DNA of 38,616 nt from positions 1 through 38,616 of IMG/VR virus record IMGVR_UViG_3300037294_000662; one strand, 5' to 3'. This document shows, one piece after another, positions 16,680-25,060 of this stretch. The notes below the pieces were generated by a model. That model ran no database searches, was not told the origin of the DNA, and worked only from the letters and a program-made list of their open reading frames with translations. The first letter of the stretch is position 1. The number at the start of each line of letters is the position of its first letter. The translations under genes and the position numbers were made by a program. Source of the stretch: a virus.

Positions 16680-17606
16680 TTATACGACTGCGCCTGATCC
16701 GATCGCACCGATGTACTTCGCGCGCTTAGGCACCGCGATGAAATAGTGACGATAGTTCAATTTGTTTGTCTGGCTTTCCGGATCTTTCGCAGACTCCGCA
16801 AAATATTGCTTGGTCATACCGGTCTTCTTGGCGATGTTAGGCACATAGAAGGCGACAGATGCCTGGTAATCTCCGGCTATTGGAGCCGCTCCATACGCTT
16901 TCTTTACCAAGCCTGTGAAATATGGATTCGCCACATATTGGTAGATTTCAAATCCTGCTACCATCGGAGCCACTCCACCTGTTCGGTAGTTGGAGAAATT
17001 GTCCCCAAAACGATCCCGGTCAAGCAAAAGATCATTGTAGTGATCTGTCGACAGCACGATTCGTCTTCCGATCATCGGCATCTGCAAAATATCAAATCTC
17101 TTTTTCAGAGCTACCAGGTTCGCATACGTCAATATTCTTCTGCCTGTAGCAGCTCCACCTTCCACACCTCCTGTAGTCAGGATCACAGGCGTATTCGCGG
17201 TATTGCCAGCTGGGGCAATCGCGTGAATCGCCTTGCCATACTTGCTCTTCAGGATTGCTGAGGAGTGCGAGCGTGTCGCATTGTCAATTCTCGGATACGC
17301 AGCACCGATGATCTGGTCATCTGACAGGGTGGTGACTAGAGTCTGGTATTTATCCAGGCTGATCACCACTTCACTGTCCGTGTAGGCCTGAAGGGCAATC
17401 GGATATGCAGTGTTGTTGATCAATACATCAGCCTCAAAGTCTGAGGTGGGAATATGAATGACGTTGGTCTCTCCGGCACTTCCGGAACCCATCTCGACTA
17501 CCGTGGTATCGAGTTCTTCCACCCCATCTAACCAGGGTGCTTCATCAGTTGCTCTGAGGTTGGTCTCCACTCGGGCTCTCCATACCTCTGGAAAATTTGC
17601 TGGCAT
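16680..17606 (-). CDS. Major capsid protein
   Basis: This 308-residue protein follows the protease/scaffold gene and is the size of Mu gpT-like and other HK97-fold capsid subunits. Visible features are an N-terminal arm (FPEVWRARVETNLRATDEAPWLDG), a beta-hairpin E-loop-like region near 75-115, the motif MPMIGRRIVLSTDHYNDLLLD at about 176-196, which resembles the P-domain spine helix region, and a C-terminal A-domain ending in KYIGAIGSGAVV. It should form the icosahedral shell together with the scaffold encoded upstream. A repeat palindrome separates it from the scaffold gene. Confidence 0.85.
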   Translation of the reverse strand: MPANFPEVWRARVETNLRATDEAPWLDGVEELDTTVVEMGSGSAGETNVIHIPTSDFEADVLINNTAYPIALQAYTDSEVVISLDKYQTLVTTLSDDQIIGAAYPRIDNATRSHSSAILKSKYGKAIHAIAPAGNTANTPVILTTGGVEGGAATGRRILTYANLVALKKRFDILQMPMIGRRIVLSTDHYNDLLLDRDRFGDNFSNYRTGGVAPMVAGFEIYQYVANPYFTGLVKKAYGAAPIAGDYQASVAFYVPNIAKKTGMTKQYFAESAKDPESQTNKLNYRHYFIAVPKRAKYIGAIGSGAVV

Positions 17607-17661
17607 ATATATGCTGTTTAATTATAGTTTAATGACTGATTAAGCTGGGGCTTAATTTTAC

Positions 17662-17743
17662 CGTCATTGCGAGCGACGTAGGAGCGCGGCAATCTGCCTG
17701 ATTCAAACAGATTGCTTCGGTCGTTCCTCCCTCGCAATGACGT
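17662..17743. repeat. REP-like palindrome between scaffold and capsid genes
   Basis: The sequence begins gtcattgcgagcgacg and ends as its complement cctcgcaatgacg, with internal caatctg...cagattg pairing, so the whole 82 bases can fold into one long hairpin. It starts 1 base after the protease/scaffold stop. It could reduce or protect the downstream capsid message. The family also occurs at 15354 and 25061. Confidence 0.9.
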
Positions 17744-17744
17744 A

Positions 17745-18218
17745 CTACGCAAACAGCGCCTTATACCCTTCCGGATTTCCATCACGAAATGCCAGTTGCT
17801 TTGCATGCGTCAGCTTCTGGAACTCATCCAGATTGGTAGGATCTCCAGGGGTTCCGTTCACTCCGATCACCAGGGCACTAAGTGAAGCCTTACCGGGCAT
17901 CGATTCCAATACCATAGCGAGAATAGCCGGATCGTTCAATCCCAGTGTGATCATTGATTCCTTTTTGTCAGCAGTGAGCTTACCGGTTGCGATAGCCGCA
18001 TCGACCGTAGCGGTCACATTTGCCTTGGCAGCAGTAAGTTGTGCATCCTTCATCGTCTGAAGGGCTAGTTTTGCGGCTGTCTCGCCATCCTGAGCGGCCT
18101 TTAGGCTCGCGCCCAATTGAGCGATGCTCGCATTGACAGCAGTCTCATCGTTCTGATTACTCAGACCGCTCAGCATCAGCACAGATAGCGCGCCCGCTGT
18201 TAGCGTGAATTTTTCCAT
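17745..18218 (-). CDS. Nested scaffold protein (Mu gpZ-like), internal start
   Basis: An internal ATG at 18216-18218 (Met170 of the protease gene, sequence MEKFTLTAGALSVLM) is preceded by an A-rich leader (aaccaaaaccaaatttt on the minus strand) of the kind that marks starts in Bacteroidota. Translation from it would give 157 residues, Ala-rich and helical, ending with the same stop. In Mu the scaffold gpZ is made in exactly this way from the 3' part of gene I. Seen here: the domain boundary and the leader. The use of the internal start is inferred. Confidence 0.65.
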   Translation of the reverse strand: MEKFTLTAGALSVLMLSGLSNQNDETAVNASIAQLGASLKAAQDGETAAKLALQTMKDAQLTAAKANVTATVDAAIATGKLTADKKESMITLGLNDPAILAMVLESMPGKASLSALVIGVNGTPGDPTNLDEFQKLTHAKQLAFRDGNPEGYKALFA

Positions 18219-18725
18219 GTTAAAATTTGGTTTTGGTTTCGATTCTTGGGGCAGCTCCACCTTCTTGGAGAGTGCCGATAGTTGCAGTTTTACTTCTTTT
18301 TCACTCAGCAATACACCCGGCGAGGCATAGAGCCTGACCGCAGATCCATTGGAGGGAATGATCACAAAGCTTCCCTCGTAAGGCTCTGATTTGGACAGCT
18401 CAAATACACCGTCCAATGCCTTGGTAAAGAATTCTTCCAGAAATAGGAAGCCCAGGCTCACAGCGTTCAGAAATCCACGGTTGACTTTGCCGGCAATCTT
18501 CTTCGCCTCAGCGTCTTCCATGTCAAACTCATCATCCGCCAGTAGCTGTGCTCCTTCGATCCGGATATTCTTCCAGCGACCGATGACAGCATTTAGGTCC
18601 CAGTCTCGGTGCATAGCTAGCATCATCGGATTTGCTTTGAATCTTTCCAGATCCAAACCGCTGTTAAGCAATCGGAAACCGTAGCTGTTCACTTTTGATT
18701 CATCATTTAATACCCAAGTTGCCAT
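17745..18725 (-). CDS. Prohead protease with in-frame scaffold region (Mu gpI-like)
   Basis: This 326-residue protein has an N-terminal HK97/Mu-type prohead protease domain (about 1-145): His39 in LAMHRDWD with the following IGRW, and Ser90 in LNAVSLGF, with an acidic residue before SFVIIPSN as the likely third member. Residues 146-169 are a linker, and 170-326 are an Ala-rich helical scaffold region (coiled coil, many Ala, Lys, Gln). The frame extends upstream to a TTG at 18761, but the ATG at 18725 is preferred. The protease should mature the capsid and degrade the scaffold. It is the first gene of the leftward late arm. Confidence 0.87.
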   Translation of the reverse strand: MATWVLNDESKVNSYGFRLLNSGLDLERFKANPMMLAMHRDWDLNAVIGRWKNIRIEGAQLLADDEFDMEDAEAKKIAGKVNRGFLNAVSLGFLFLEEFFTKALDGVFELSKSEPYEGSFVIIPSNGSAVRLYASPGVLLSEKEVKLQLSALSKKVELPQESKPKPNFNMEKFTLTAGALSVLMLSGLSNQNDETAVNASIAQLGASLKAAQDGETAAKLALQTMKDAQLTAAKANVTATVDAAIATGKLTADKKESMITLGLNDPAILAMVLESMPGKASLSALVIGVNGTPGDPTNLDEFQKLTHAKQLAFRDGNPEGYKALFA

Positions 18726-18864
18726 GCGGTCGTTTGAAGTTTTTGCCTTTGTAGAACCCAAATATTGAGGCTATTCGATTGTCTTCTAAATAGTTGTGCA
18801 ATGCTTGCACTCTTATTTCACGCGCGACCCATTTTCCACCAGTTTTGGCCTAAACAAAGAGCTA
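18726..18864. promoter_or_regulatory. Divergent late promoter region with dyad gtgcaa-tgc-ttgcac
   Basis: Both late arms begin here: the protease gene leftward at 18725 and the small terminase rightward at 18865. The only strong symmetric element is the perfect 6-3-6 dyad at 18796-18810. It is a candidate site for a late activator comparable to Mu C, although none was identified in the window. A minus-strand aatatttg close to the leftward start resembles the Bacteroidota -7 element TAnnTTTG with one mismatch; no convincing rightward promoter was found. Confidence 0.6.
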
Positions 18865-19293
18865 ATGGCGGGGAAAAAGGATAAAATCAGGCAACAGGCG
18901 ATGGATTGGTTTGTCGAAAACTTCGACGCAACCAAGAAAGAAATCGCTGAACTCTTCAGCGTGACTGAGAAGACTATTGGAGACTGGAGCCAAAAAGATG
19001 ACTGGGAAGCCAAGCGGCTCGACTATCATGTGTCGCCAGTCAAGATCAAGCAACTCCTACAGCAGGAGCTGCTATCGGTAGCCCAGGGAAATCCCTCCAA
19101 ACTCCCAGCTGACGGAATTTCGAAACTCATGGCAGCCTTGGACAAAGTCGAAAAGAAAGCCGATCCCACTGTAGTGGCCAAGATCCTGAAAGACCTGGAC
19201 AACTTCATATCCGAAGATGATCCTGCCTTTGCGATCAAGTGCACCCATCACCACAAGCAGTTCCTCATTCACAGAATCAATCTCGAATCCTAA
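18865..19293 (+). CDS. Small terminase subunit-like protein with HTH
   Basis: This 142-residue protein starts at the ATG at 18865; the upstream frame to 18796 runs through the promoter region and is probably not translated. Residues about 8-50 form a helix-turn-helix (AMDWFVENFDATKKEIAELFSVTEKTIGDWSQ) such as those in DNA-recognising small terminases (Mu gp27 position). The remainder is helical and probably oligomerises. It should choose viral DNA and hand it to the large subunit, whose gene overlaps as TAATG. In Mu-type packaging it would find the prophage end. The assignment rests on HTH, size and coupling to the large terminase. Confidence 0.8.
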   Translation: MAGKKDKIRQQAMDWFVENFDATKKEIAELFSVTEKTIGDWSQKDDWEAKRLDYHVSPVKIKQLLQQELLSVAQGNPSKLPADGISKLMAALDKVEKKADPTVVAKILKDLDNFISEDDPAFAIKCTHHHKQFLIHRINLES

Positions 19294-20861
19294 TGAGCCT
19301 CGAGAACAGGAAATACCTCAGGCTCCTCGCGGACTATGACAAGCATTGCGCCCGCATATCCAAGGCTACCACCGTGGACATCCACGAAGCCCCGGAGAAA
19401 AAAGTAAAAAGGGTTCAAACCTTGGAAAAAGACTACGTGAAGTGGTTCGAATACTACTTTCCAAACTTTGCCAAAAAGAAGTCCGCATGGTTCCACAAAA
19501 GACTGGCAAGTCTCATCGTGGACAACAAAAGCATTCGCCTGGTTGCGGAGATGTATCGGGGAGCCGGGAAGTCGGTCCATATCGACATGGGCATTCCGCT
19601 GTTTCTATACCTGGCAAAAAATGACCTGCGCTTTATGCTCCTCATCGGTCAGACCGAAGAGAAAGCAAACAAGCTCCTCGGAGGCATCCAGTCCCAACTC
19701 ACCCACAACAACCGCCTAAAAAATGACTATGGCGAAAAGGCCCAGCACGGTGATTGGTCATCGGGTGACTTTCTCACCACGGATGGCGTGCGGTTTTCAG
19801 CACTTGGATTTGGGCAGGATCCACGTGGATCAAGGGAAGAAGCCGACCGTCCCGACTACATCGTAGTGGATGATGTGGATTCCAAAAAGCATGTGAATAA
19901 TGACCGCCTAATGCGTGAAGCCCTAGACTTCCTGACCGAAGATGTCTGGGGCTGCTTTGACTCGGATGAGGACGCGACCAACCGCTTCATTTTCGCCAAT
20001 AACAACTTCCACCGCAATTCCATCACCAATAGGCTCCGGGTCTATTTCCTAGAGCAGCTTGCAAAACAGCAAATGACGGGTCGGAAGTCGAGCACGCTGT
20101 TCGAAGTATTCCGGGTATGTGCCGTCAAAAACCTCACGGACTTCGAACCCGAGTGGCCAGAGCGGGGAGGCGCTGCCTACTGGCGTGACAAGTATGACAA
20201 CATGCCCTATCGCTCGTTTATGCGCGAGTACATGCACGTCCACATCGAAGAGGGCAAGGTCTTCAAGTCAAAGGACATGCTATATAAGTCTCCGTACTTC
20301 ATGCGGGATTACGAGGCATTATGCTTCTATGGTGATTTGTCTTACAAGGCCAACGGTGACTTCAAGGCCATGGTCTTGGTAGGTAAGAAAGGCAGGGAAT
20401 TTCACATCCTTTTGGTTTATCTCCGTCAAAAGAGCCGCTCGGATGTCGCCAGATGGCTCTATGACATGTATGAGATGCTGGATCTGGGAAAGCAAAACAT
20501 CCGCTACCTGATCGAAGGGCTCTTTGCAATGGATGAGTTCACCAATGACTTCGACATGGAAGGTGATCAGCGGGGATTCTACATCCCGGTGCGAGCGGAC
20601 AAGAGCACAAAGGGTGACAAGTTCGACCGGATCGAGTCCTTACTTGGATTCTTCGAGAAGCACATGGTCTTCTTCAACGACGACTACCAGACAGTAGATC
20701 AGCTCGAACTGATCAATCAATTCCTGGCATTTGAGAAAGGCTCACAGGCACACGATGACGGCCCCGATGCCGTGCATGGCGCATTCACGAATGTGAACAG
20801 GCGCACAGCTCACCGGGAATCCACCTACGTGATAGGCTCCCGATCGGATAACCATTATTAA
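19293..20861 (+). CDS. Large terminase subunit (Mu gp28-like)
   Basis: This 522-residue motor packages DNA into the prohead and cuts it. The ATPase half has Walker A at RGAGKS (89-94), Walker B at IVVDD (190-194) and a following coupling region with FIFANNNFHR (232-241). The nuclease half has acidic residues Asp348 (YGDLS), Glu408 (LIEGL) and a DDGPDAV cluster at 488-494, typical of the RNase H-like fold. The start overlaps the upstream stop as TAATG, which decides it over upstream codons. The downstream palindrome at 20866 could separate it from the portal unit. Mu-type headful packaging into host DNA is inferred from the other genes. Confidence 0.93.
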   Translation: MSLENRKYLRLLADYDKHCARISKATTVDIHEAPEKKVKRVQTLEKDYVKWFEYYFPNFAKKKSAWFHKRLASLIVDNKSIRLVAEMYRGAGKSVHIDMGIPLFLYLAKNDLRFMLLIGQTEEKANKLLGGIQSQLTHNNRLKNDYGEKAQHGDWSSGDFLTTDGVRFSALGFGQDPRGSREEADRPDYIVVDDVDSKKHVNNDRLMREALDFLTEDVWGCFDSDEDATNRFIFANNNFHRNSITNRLRVYFLEQLAKQQMTGRKSSTLFEVFRVCAVKNLTDFEPEWPERGGAAYWRDKYDNMPYRSFMREYMHVHIEEGKVFKSKDMLYKSPYFMRDYEALCFYGDLSYKANGDFKAMVLVGKKGREFHILLVYLRQKSRSDVARWLYDMYEMLDLGKQNIRYLIEGLFAMDEFTNDFDMEGDQRGFYIPVRADKSTKGDKFDRIESLLGFFEKHMVFFNDDYQTVDQLELINQFLAFEKGSQAHDDGPDAVHGAFTNVNRRTAHRESTYVIGSRSDNHY

Positions 20862-20865
20862 TCTT

Positions 20866-20896
20866 ACCCTCCAAGGGTTTAAAACCCTTGGAGGGT
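20866..20896. repeat. Perfect 15-bp inverted repeat accctccaagggttt
   Basis: Arms at 20866-20880 and 20882-20896 are exact complements around one base, and flanking bases extend the symmetry. It starts 5 bases after the large terminase stop. It resembles a transcript-end hairpin with no clear U-run, but the sequence also matches a common Bacteroidota palindromic repeat family. Confidence 0.9.
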
Positions 20897-20914
20897 TAAA
20901 TATAAATCAGTCTT

Positions 20915-21094
20915 ATGAATACCAAACAAACTAGCCTTAACAAAATCATGTACCACCTCAGGGCCAGAGGCGGTATGTTGGTAGACATCGAGACAGCTCC
21001 TGCCAATGCCGTGGAATATGCAGAAAAAGAAGGCCTGAAACTCACCAACGAAAAGACCGGCAAATGCTGGATCTACGTCGAATCACTATTCTAA
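20915..21094 (+). CDS. Small hypothetical protein (59 aa)
   Basis: This 59-residue ORF starts at ATG 20915, 18 bases after the palindrome, and ends 10 bases before the gp36-like gene, so it fills the interval as part of the packaging operon. The protein is basic at the N-terminus (LNKIMYHLRARGGM) and ends in ETGKCW-like residues (NEKTGKCWIYVESLF). Codon use matches the neighbours. I do not recognise the family. The good fit in the operon and absence of other use for the interval support it. Confidence 0.6.
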   Translation: MNTKQTSLNKIMYHLRARGGMLVDIETAPANAVEYAEKEGLKLTNEKTGKCWIYVESLF

Positions 21095-21104
21095 CTAATT
21101 CTAA

Positions 21105-21524
21105 ATGCCACTAATCACAATCCCAGATCTCGCATCACACATCTATCCGGAAGGCATGGACATGATCAGCCGTGACGATGATACCAAAGTGCAGGAAGCA
21201 ATCGACTCAGCCATCCTTCAGGCATCCCAATACCTAAGTCGCTACGATGTCGCCGCCATATTCGCTACCGAAGATGCCGTTGCAAAAAAGAACTTTTCAA
21301 ACCTGATCACCTACGTGAAGGACATTGCCAAATGGCACTTCATAGCAGTGGCCAATGTGACCGTGGATCTCGATCTCGCTGAGCGCAGATATACTGCGGC
21401 CCTCCGTGAGCTCAAAGATATTCGCAACAACATTCAGGCTGGCTGGCCTCTACTGGAAGCGGAAGTATCAGACAAGCCCTTTAGATCAGGCTCCAATCCA
21501 AAATTCAACCATTCAGGATTCTAA
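21105..21524 (+). CDS. Mu gp36-like protein (DUF1320 family)
   Basis: This 139-residue helical protein resembles the Mu gp36/DUF1320 family: an N-terminal sequence of the type LITIPDLASHIYPEG, followed by VQEAIDSAILQASQYLSRYDV, a helix with KDIAKWHFI, and a final RYTAALRELKDIRNNIQAGWPLL. Family members sit between capsid and tail genes and are thought to serve at the head-tail connector. It is 3 bases upstream of the portal fusion gene. In Mu gp36 lies after the capsid gene, so gene order differs here. Confidence 0.8.
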   Translation: MPLITIPDLASHIYPEGMDMISRDDDTKVQEAIDSAILQASQYLSRYDVAAIFATEDAVAKKNFSNLITYVKDIAKWHFIAVANVTVDLDLAERRYTAALRELKDIRNNIQAGWPLLEAEVSDKPFRSGSNPKFNHSGF

Positions 21525-21527
21525 ATC

Positions 21528-24089
21528 ATGGCAGAAAACACGTCTAACGCCAAAGTGGGGAAAAGCTACCTCCCCTGGGCAGCAAAATCAATCAGCCGAA
21601 CACGCCAGGACATCAAGTCATGGAACACCGGCCTCAACATGGCTCGCATGGCTGAGCACCCGCAAAACTGGCCTCTTCAGCTCACCTATGATGAATGTGA
21701 TCTAGATCCCTTGATTTCTTCCCAGTGGAACAATCGAAAGAATCAAGTCTTCAGCGCAGATTTCTCCCTCAAAAAGCCAAACGGCGAAATCGATGAAGAG
21801 CAAACCCTTTTGCTCAAAAAGCATCCCCTCTACCGGATGCTGACAAATGCCGCCTTAGACTCGATCATTTTCGGGTACAACCTGGTAGAACTCGCCATGA
21901 AAGGCACAGGTGACCAGGCGTATCTTGGAGCGGATCTGATCCCACGCTATAATGTGGTACCACAGACCGGAATGTTCTACAAGGATTATGGAGACACCGC
22001 CAACTTCATCAAGTATCGAGAGCTGCCTGAGTTTGGTGTATGGATTCTGGAATTCAATTCCGGTAACCTCGGACTGATGAACAAGCTCGTAGCACCGGCC
22101 TTGTTCACCCGATTTGCAGAGGCCTCATGGTCTGAGCTCTGTGAGATTTACGGTATTCCACCGCGTGTGTTGAAGACGAATACCCAAGACTCAACGATGC
22201 TCAAGCGTGCCGAATCCATGATGCGCGATATGGGTTCAGCAGCCTGGTTCATCATCGATGAGACAGAGTCCTTTGACTTTGCCAAAGGAGCGAGCACCAA
22301 CGGTGACGTGTACAAGAGCTTAATCAATCATTGCCGAGACAAAATCTGTAATCTGCTATCAGGTGGAATGATCGGGCAGGATAGTGAGAATGGGAATCGT
22401 GCCAAAGATCAGGTGTCAATGGACATGCTTTGGCTATTGGTGCAGTCGGATATGGCTATGCTGGAAGAGACCTGGAACAATACCATCATTCCCGCGCTGA
22501 TCAGGCACGGTGTGATCACCGGTGATGTAAGCTTCGAATTTGATCAGGCCGAAGATGTCAATCAGCTGTGGACATTCGTCCAGGGACTGCTTCCCCATTA
22601 TGAGATAGATCCGGAGTGGATCAAAGAAAAGTTTGGAGTGGATGTCACCGCTGCCAAAGTGCAGAATGATCTGACCACCACACTGGCACTGGCATTATCC
22701 AAGGCAGTCCCTCCCCCTCCAGGGGGAGCCGGAGGGGGAGATGGGGACCCGGATTTTTTTCCGCCAGCCCCGCAGGTCGGGGCGTGCTGTGGAACTCACC
22801 ACACCTTACTCCCCCTCAAGGGGGAGCTAGAGGGGGTAAAAGGGGCTCTCCCCCTTCAGGGGGAATTAAAGGGGGTAAAAAGTGATAAGCTGATCACCAG
22901 AGTAGCAGAGACAAGCGGACAACTCGTCTTTGATCCTGAGACGTTCCAGTCCACTGCCAAAACCCTTAAACAAGGGTTCAACAAAAAGCTGGACGGTCGC
23001 AAAATTAGGCTGGATGCAAACTTTTCCAAAGTTCCAAACTTTGGAAAAGCTAAAAAGAAGCTCTCCATCGGCACCGCCTACGGCATCGATTCACCCCACT
23101 TGCTTGCATCCTTTGAAATGAACCTCTTCCGATTCTCAGCCGGCAAAACACTTGCCCAGGTGCAGGCGCTCAATCAGGCATTCCAGTCGGCCCCTAGCTT
23201 CGACATCTTCAAGATCAACGCCAATCGGATCGGTGACGTGTTCAATGACCGATGGCTTCGCACCGAGTTTGACACCGCCGTCCTGGTAGGGGAGAGCGCA
23301 AACAACTATTACAGCCTCCTTCAGGATGTGGACGTATTTCCATACTGGGAATATCGCACCGCCGGTGATGCGGCAGTACGGGAAGAGCATGCCACATTGG
23401 ATGGCCTGATTCTCCCTGCCGACGATCCAAGATGGTCAAAGATCTTCCCGCCAAACGGATGGAACTGTCGCTGCTACGTAGTCGCCAGAACCCGCGAAGA
23501 AATACTCGGTGTCAACTTCACCGATATGCAGCAGAAAGCAGACACCTACTTTGGGTCGGATGACTTTGAGCGGGCAAGCAAGTCGGGATTCGGAGTCAAC
23601 CGCGCCACTTCAGGCGAGGTATTCACCGCCAATCAGCAGTATATAAGCGGCAAGAATCTCACACAATCCACCAAGATGATCAATGACCTCGAGCCTAAGG
23701 ATTACGGGTTAAAAACTGCCGAAGATTTGCTAGAAAAAGCAACCAGAAGCCTGCCCGAATCGAATAAGGCACTTTCGGAATTCATCGGTGAACTCGATGT
23801 GCTGAATGGCAAGCCGATCCTGACCGACTACAGTAAGCGCGCTTTGAACTTTCCTGCGCAAATCAGTACCGGAGAAGATCTGCTCGAAGCCCTCCGAGAC
23901 ACCCTTTCCAAGCCTTCCGAGGTATGGGTGAAAACAAGGCCCGCCGGATATCAACTGACCTATTTCAATTATTACAAGGGGGAAACCTTCCAGGTGATTG
24001 CCGAACTGGAAAATCTGGAACTGAATATTGTGCTCTGGCGCAAAATCAAAAGCATCGAATCTAAACGCAAAGGAATGCTACTAAGATGA
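21528..24089 (+). CDS. Fused portal (Mu gp29-like) - MuF head morphogenesis - putative C-terminal nuclease domain
   Basis: This 853-residue protein joins functions that Mu encodes in separate genes. Residues about 1-390 are a DUF935-type portal (for example IYGIPPRVLKTNTQ at 207-220 and NHCRDKICNLLSGGMIG at 267-283). Residues about 394-452 are a low-complexity linker made of the repeats listed below. Residues about 455-665 carry the MuF signature HATLDGLILPADDPRW (621-636) and GWNCRC (644-649). Residues about 745-853 (PSEVW, TYFNYYKG, FQVIAE, KRKGMLL) resemble the PBECR toxin-like nuclease fold found at the C-terminus of MuF proteins. The C-terminal assignment is by pattern only. The gene overlaps gpG as ATGA. 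Confidence 0.82.
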   Translation: MAENTSNAKVGKSYLPWAAKSISRTRQDIKSWNTGLNMARMAEHPQNWPLQLTYDECDLDPLISSQWNNRKNQVFSADFSLKKPNGEIDEEQTLLLKKHPLYRMLTNAALDSIIFGYNLVELAMKGTGDQAYLGADLIPRYNVVPQTGMFYKDYGDTANFIKYRELPEFGVWILEFNSGNLGLMNKLVAPALFTRFAEASWSELCEIYGIPPRVLKTNTQDSTMLKRAESMMRDMGSAAWFIIDETESFDFAKGASTNGDVYKSLINHCRDKICNLLSGGMIGQDSENGNRAKDQVSMDMLWLLVQSDMAMLEETWNNTIIPALIRHGVITGDVSFEFDQAEDVNQLWTFVQGLLPHYEIDPEWIKEKFGVDVTAAKVQNDLTTTLALALSKAVPPPPGGAGGGDGDPDFFPPAPQVGACCGTHHTLLPLKGELEGVKGALPLQGELKGVKSDKLITRVAETSGQLVFDPETFQSTAKTLKQGFNKKLDGRKIRLDANFSKVPNFGKAKKKLSIGTAYGIDSPHLLASFEMNLFRFSAGKTLAQVQALNQAFQSAPSFDIFKINANRIGDVFNDRWLRTEFDTAVLVGESANNYYSLLQDVDVFPYWEYRTAGDAAVREEHATLDGLILPADDPRWSKIFPPNGWNCRCYVVARTREEILGVNFTDMQQKADTYFGSDDFERASKSGFGVNRATSGEVFTANQQYISGKNLTQSTKMINDLEPKDYGLKTAEDLLEKATRSLPESNKALSEFIGELDVLNGKPILTDYSKRALNFPAQISTGEDLLEALRDTLSKPSEVWVKTRPAGYQLTYFNYYKGETFQVIAELENLELNIVLWRKIKSIESKRKGMLLR
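22708..22880. repeat. Palindromic ccccctcaaggggg repeats at the portal-MuF junction
   Basis: Two clusters, 22708-22745 and 22809-22880, contain units such as ctccccctccagggggag, ctccccctcaagggggag and cccccttcaggggg. They fall in frame exactly between the portal and MuF domains and translate to PPPPGGAGGG and LPLKGELEGVKG-type peptides. The same family appears inside the gpG-like and GemA-like genes. Confidence 0.9.
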
Positions 24090-24616
24090 AAAATCCCGAA
24101 GCCCTCTTAAACAAGTTCTTTGCCTCCCAAAATAGATTCTTTGGAAGGGAAGTCCCGGCGATTATCGGAAAGACCTCCGTGGAGTACTATAAGGAGGCCT
24201 TCACGAAAAAAGGATTCGACGGAAAGCCTTGGCCAGCCCTCAGCAAGCGATACAAACCCAAGCGTGGTTCCATGATGATCCGCAGCTCCAAGCTGATAAA
24301 CTCCATCAAAGAGACTTCCCGCACCGCATCCAGCGTGGTGATCAGTGCCGGCAACTCCAAGACTCCCTATGCCAAAATCCACAACGAAGGAGGCACCATT
24401 AACCGGGCAGCCCGGTCAGAGCTCTTCATCCGCAACCGTTCCCCCCTCAAGGGGGGCAAGGGGGGTAACCGATTTGCCAAAGGCACAAAGTCAGGAAAGG
24501 GGCTAACATTCAAGGCCTCGCAAGTAAGCATGCCACAGCGCCAATTTATGGGCTATGCCTTTGAGCTCAACGAACGTATCATACGCCGCATCGTCGCGGC
24601 AGCCAAAACCAAATAA
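24086..24616 (+). CDS. Virion morphogenesis protein (Mu gpG-like, phage_tail_S/PF05069)
   Basis: This 176-residue basic protein resembles the Mu gpG virion morphogenesis family: a helical N-terminus, a central VSAGNSKTPYAKIHNEGGTI-type motif at about 84-105, and a C-terminal basic region ending VAAAKTK. Family members join late in head assembly or at head-tail joining. The start overlaps the portal fusion stop as ATGA. The segment RNRSPLKGGKGGNRF at about 115-129 is encoded by a repeat (24441-24468), so this protein carries an inserted peptide. Confidence 0.85.
   Translation: MKNPEALLNKFFASQNRFFGREVPAIIGKTSVEYYKEAFTKKGFDGKPWPALSKRYKPKRGSMMIRSSKLINSIKETSRTASSVVISAGNSKTPYAKIHNEGGTINRAARSELFIRNRSPLKGGKGGNRFAKGTKSGKGLTFKASQVSMPQRQFMGYAFELNERIIRRIVAAAKTK
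24441..24468. repeat. Palindromic ccccctcaagggggg repeat inside gpG-like gene
   Basis: A single short unit of the family at 22708, in frame, read as SPLKGGKGG. It contributes a flexible Gly/Lys loop to the protein. Confidence 0.85.
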
Positions 24617-24618
24617 TC

Positions 24619-25059
24619 ATGAACCTAGAAACACTCTTCCTCCTTATCCAGGACAAACTGAAAGTTCTACCTGACATCAAATGGGTAGACATGAATGTAG
24701 GGCAATTGGATGTCGAGACACGTCCGGCAGTAGCATTCCCCTGCGCGCTGATCAGCATAGACCTTCCCAAGTGTGAGGAGCTCGGACAGCAGATCCAAAA
24801 GTGCCAGTGCCAGATAGGGATTCGCCTGGGCTTCAATTATGCCGGCGCTACCAATTCAAAAACGCCTATAGCTGTCAAAGCAGCCGCGTTAGACTATTAC
24901 AGAATGATTCGAGAGGTATACCGCGCTTTGCAGGGGCACACCGAACCGGGACTTTCCCGGATCCGCCGGGTTTCTCAAGTCGAGATGGCCCGTGAGGATC
25001 AGATCAAGATTGTAGACATGACCTTCTACACCGAGTTCCACGACTATTCCGCAGTCTAA
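24619..25059 (+). CDS. Tail completion / terminator-like protein
   Basis: This 146-residue protein is the last gene of the rightward late arm, two bases after the gpG-like stop. The pattern with an N-terminal helix (ETLFLLIQDKLKVLPDIKWVDMNVGQLD), a strand-rich middle, and YYRMIREVYRALQGHTE towards the end resembles tail terminator or completion proteins (Mu gp37-position). It should close the tail tube end towards the head. No diagnostic motif was found, so the assignment is by position and size. Two copies of the gtcattgcgag repeat begin 2 bases after its stop. Confidence 0.6.
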   Translation: MNLETLFLLIQDKLKVLPDIKWVDMNVGQLDVETRPAVAFPCALISIDLPKCEELGQQIQKCQCQIGIRLGFNYAGATNSKTPIAVKAAALDYYRMIREVYRALQGHTEPGLSRIRRVSQVEMAREDQIKIVDMTFYTEFHDYSAV

Positions 25060-25060
25060 C

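Noticed and set aside
18796-18864. N-terminal extension of the small terminase from 18796
   Set aside because: It would overlap the dyad and promoter region; HTH similarity begins after the ATG at 18865.
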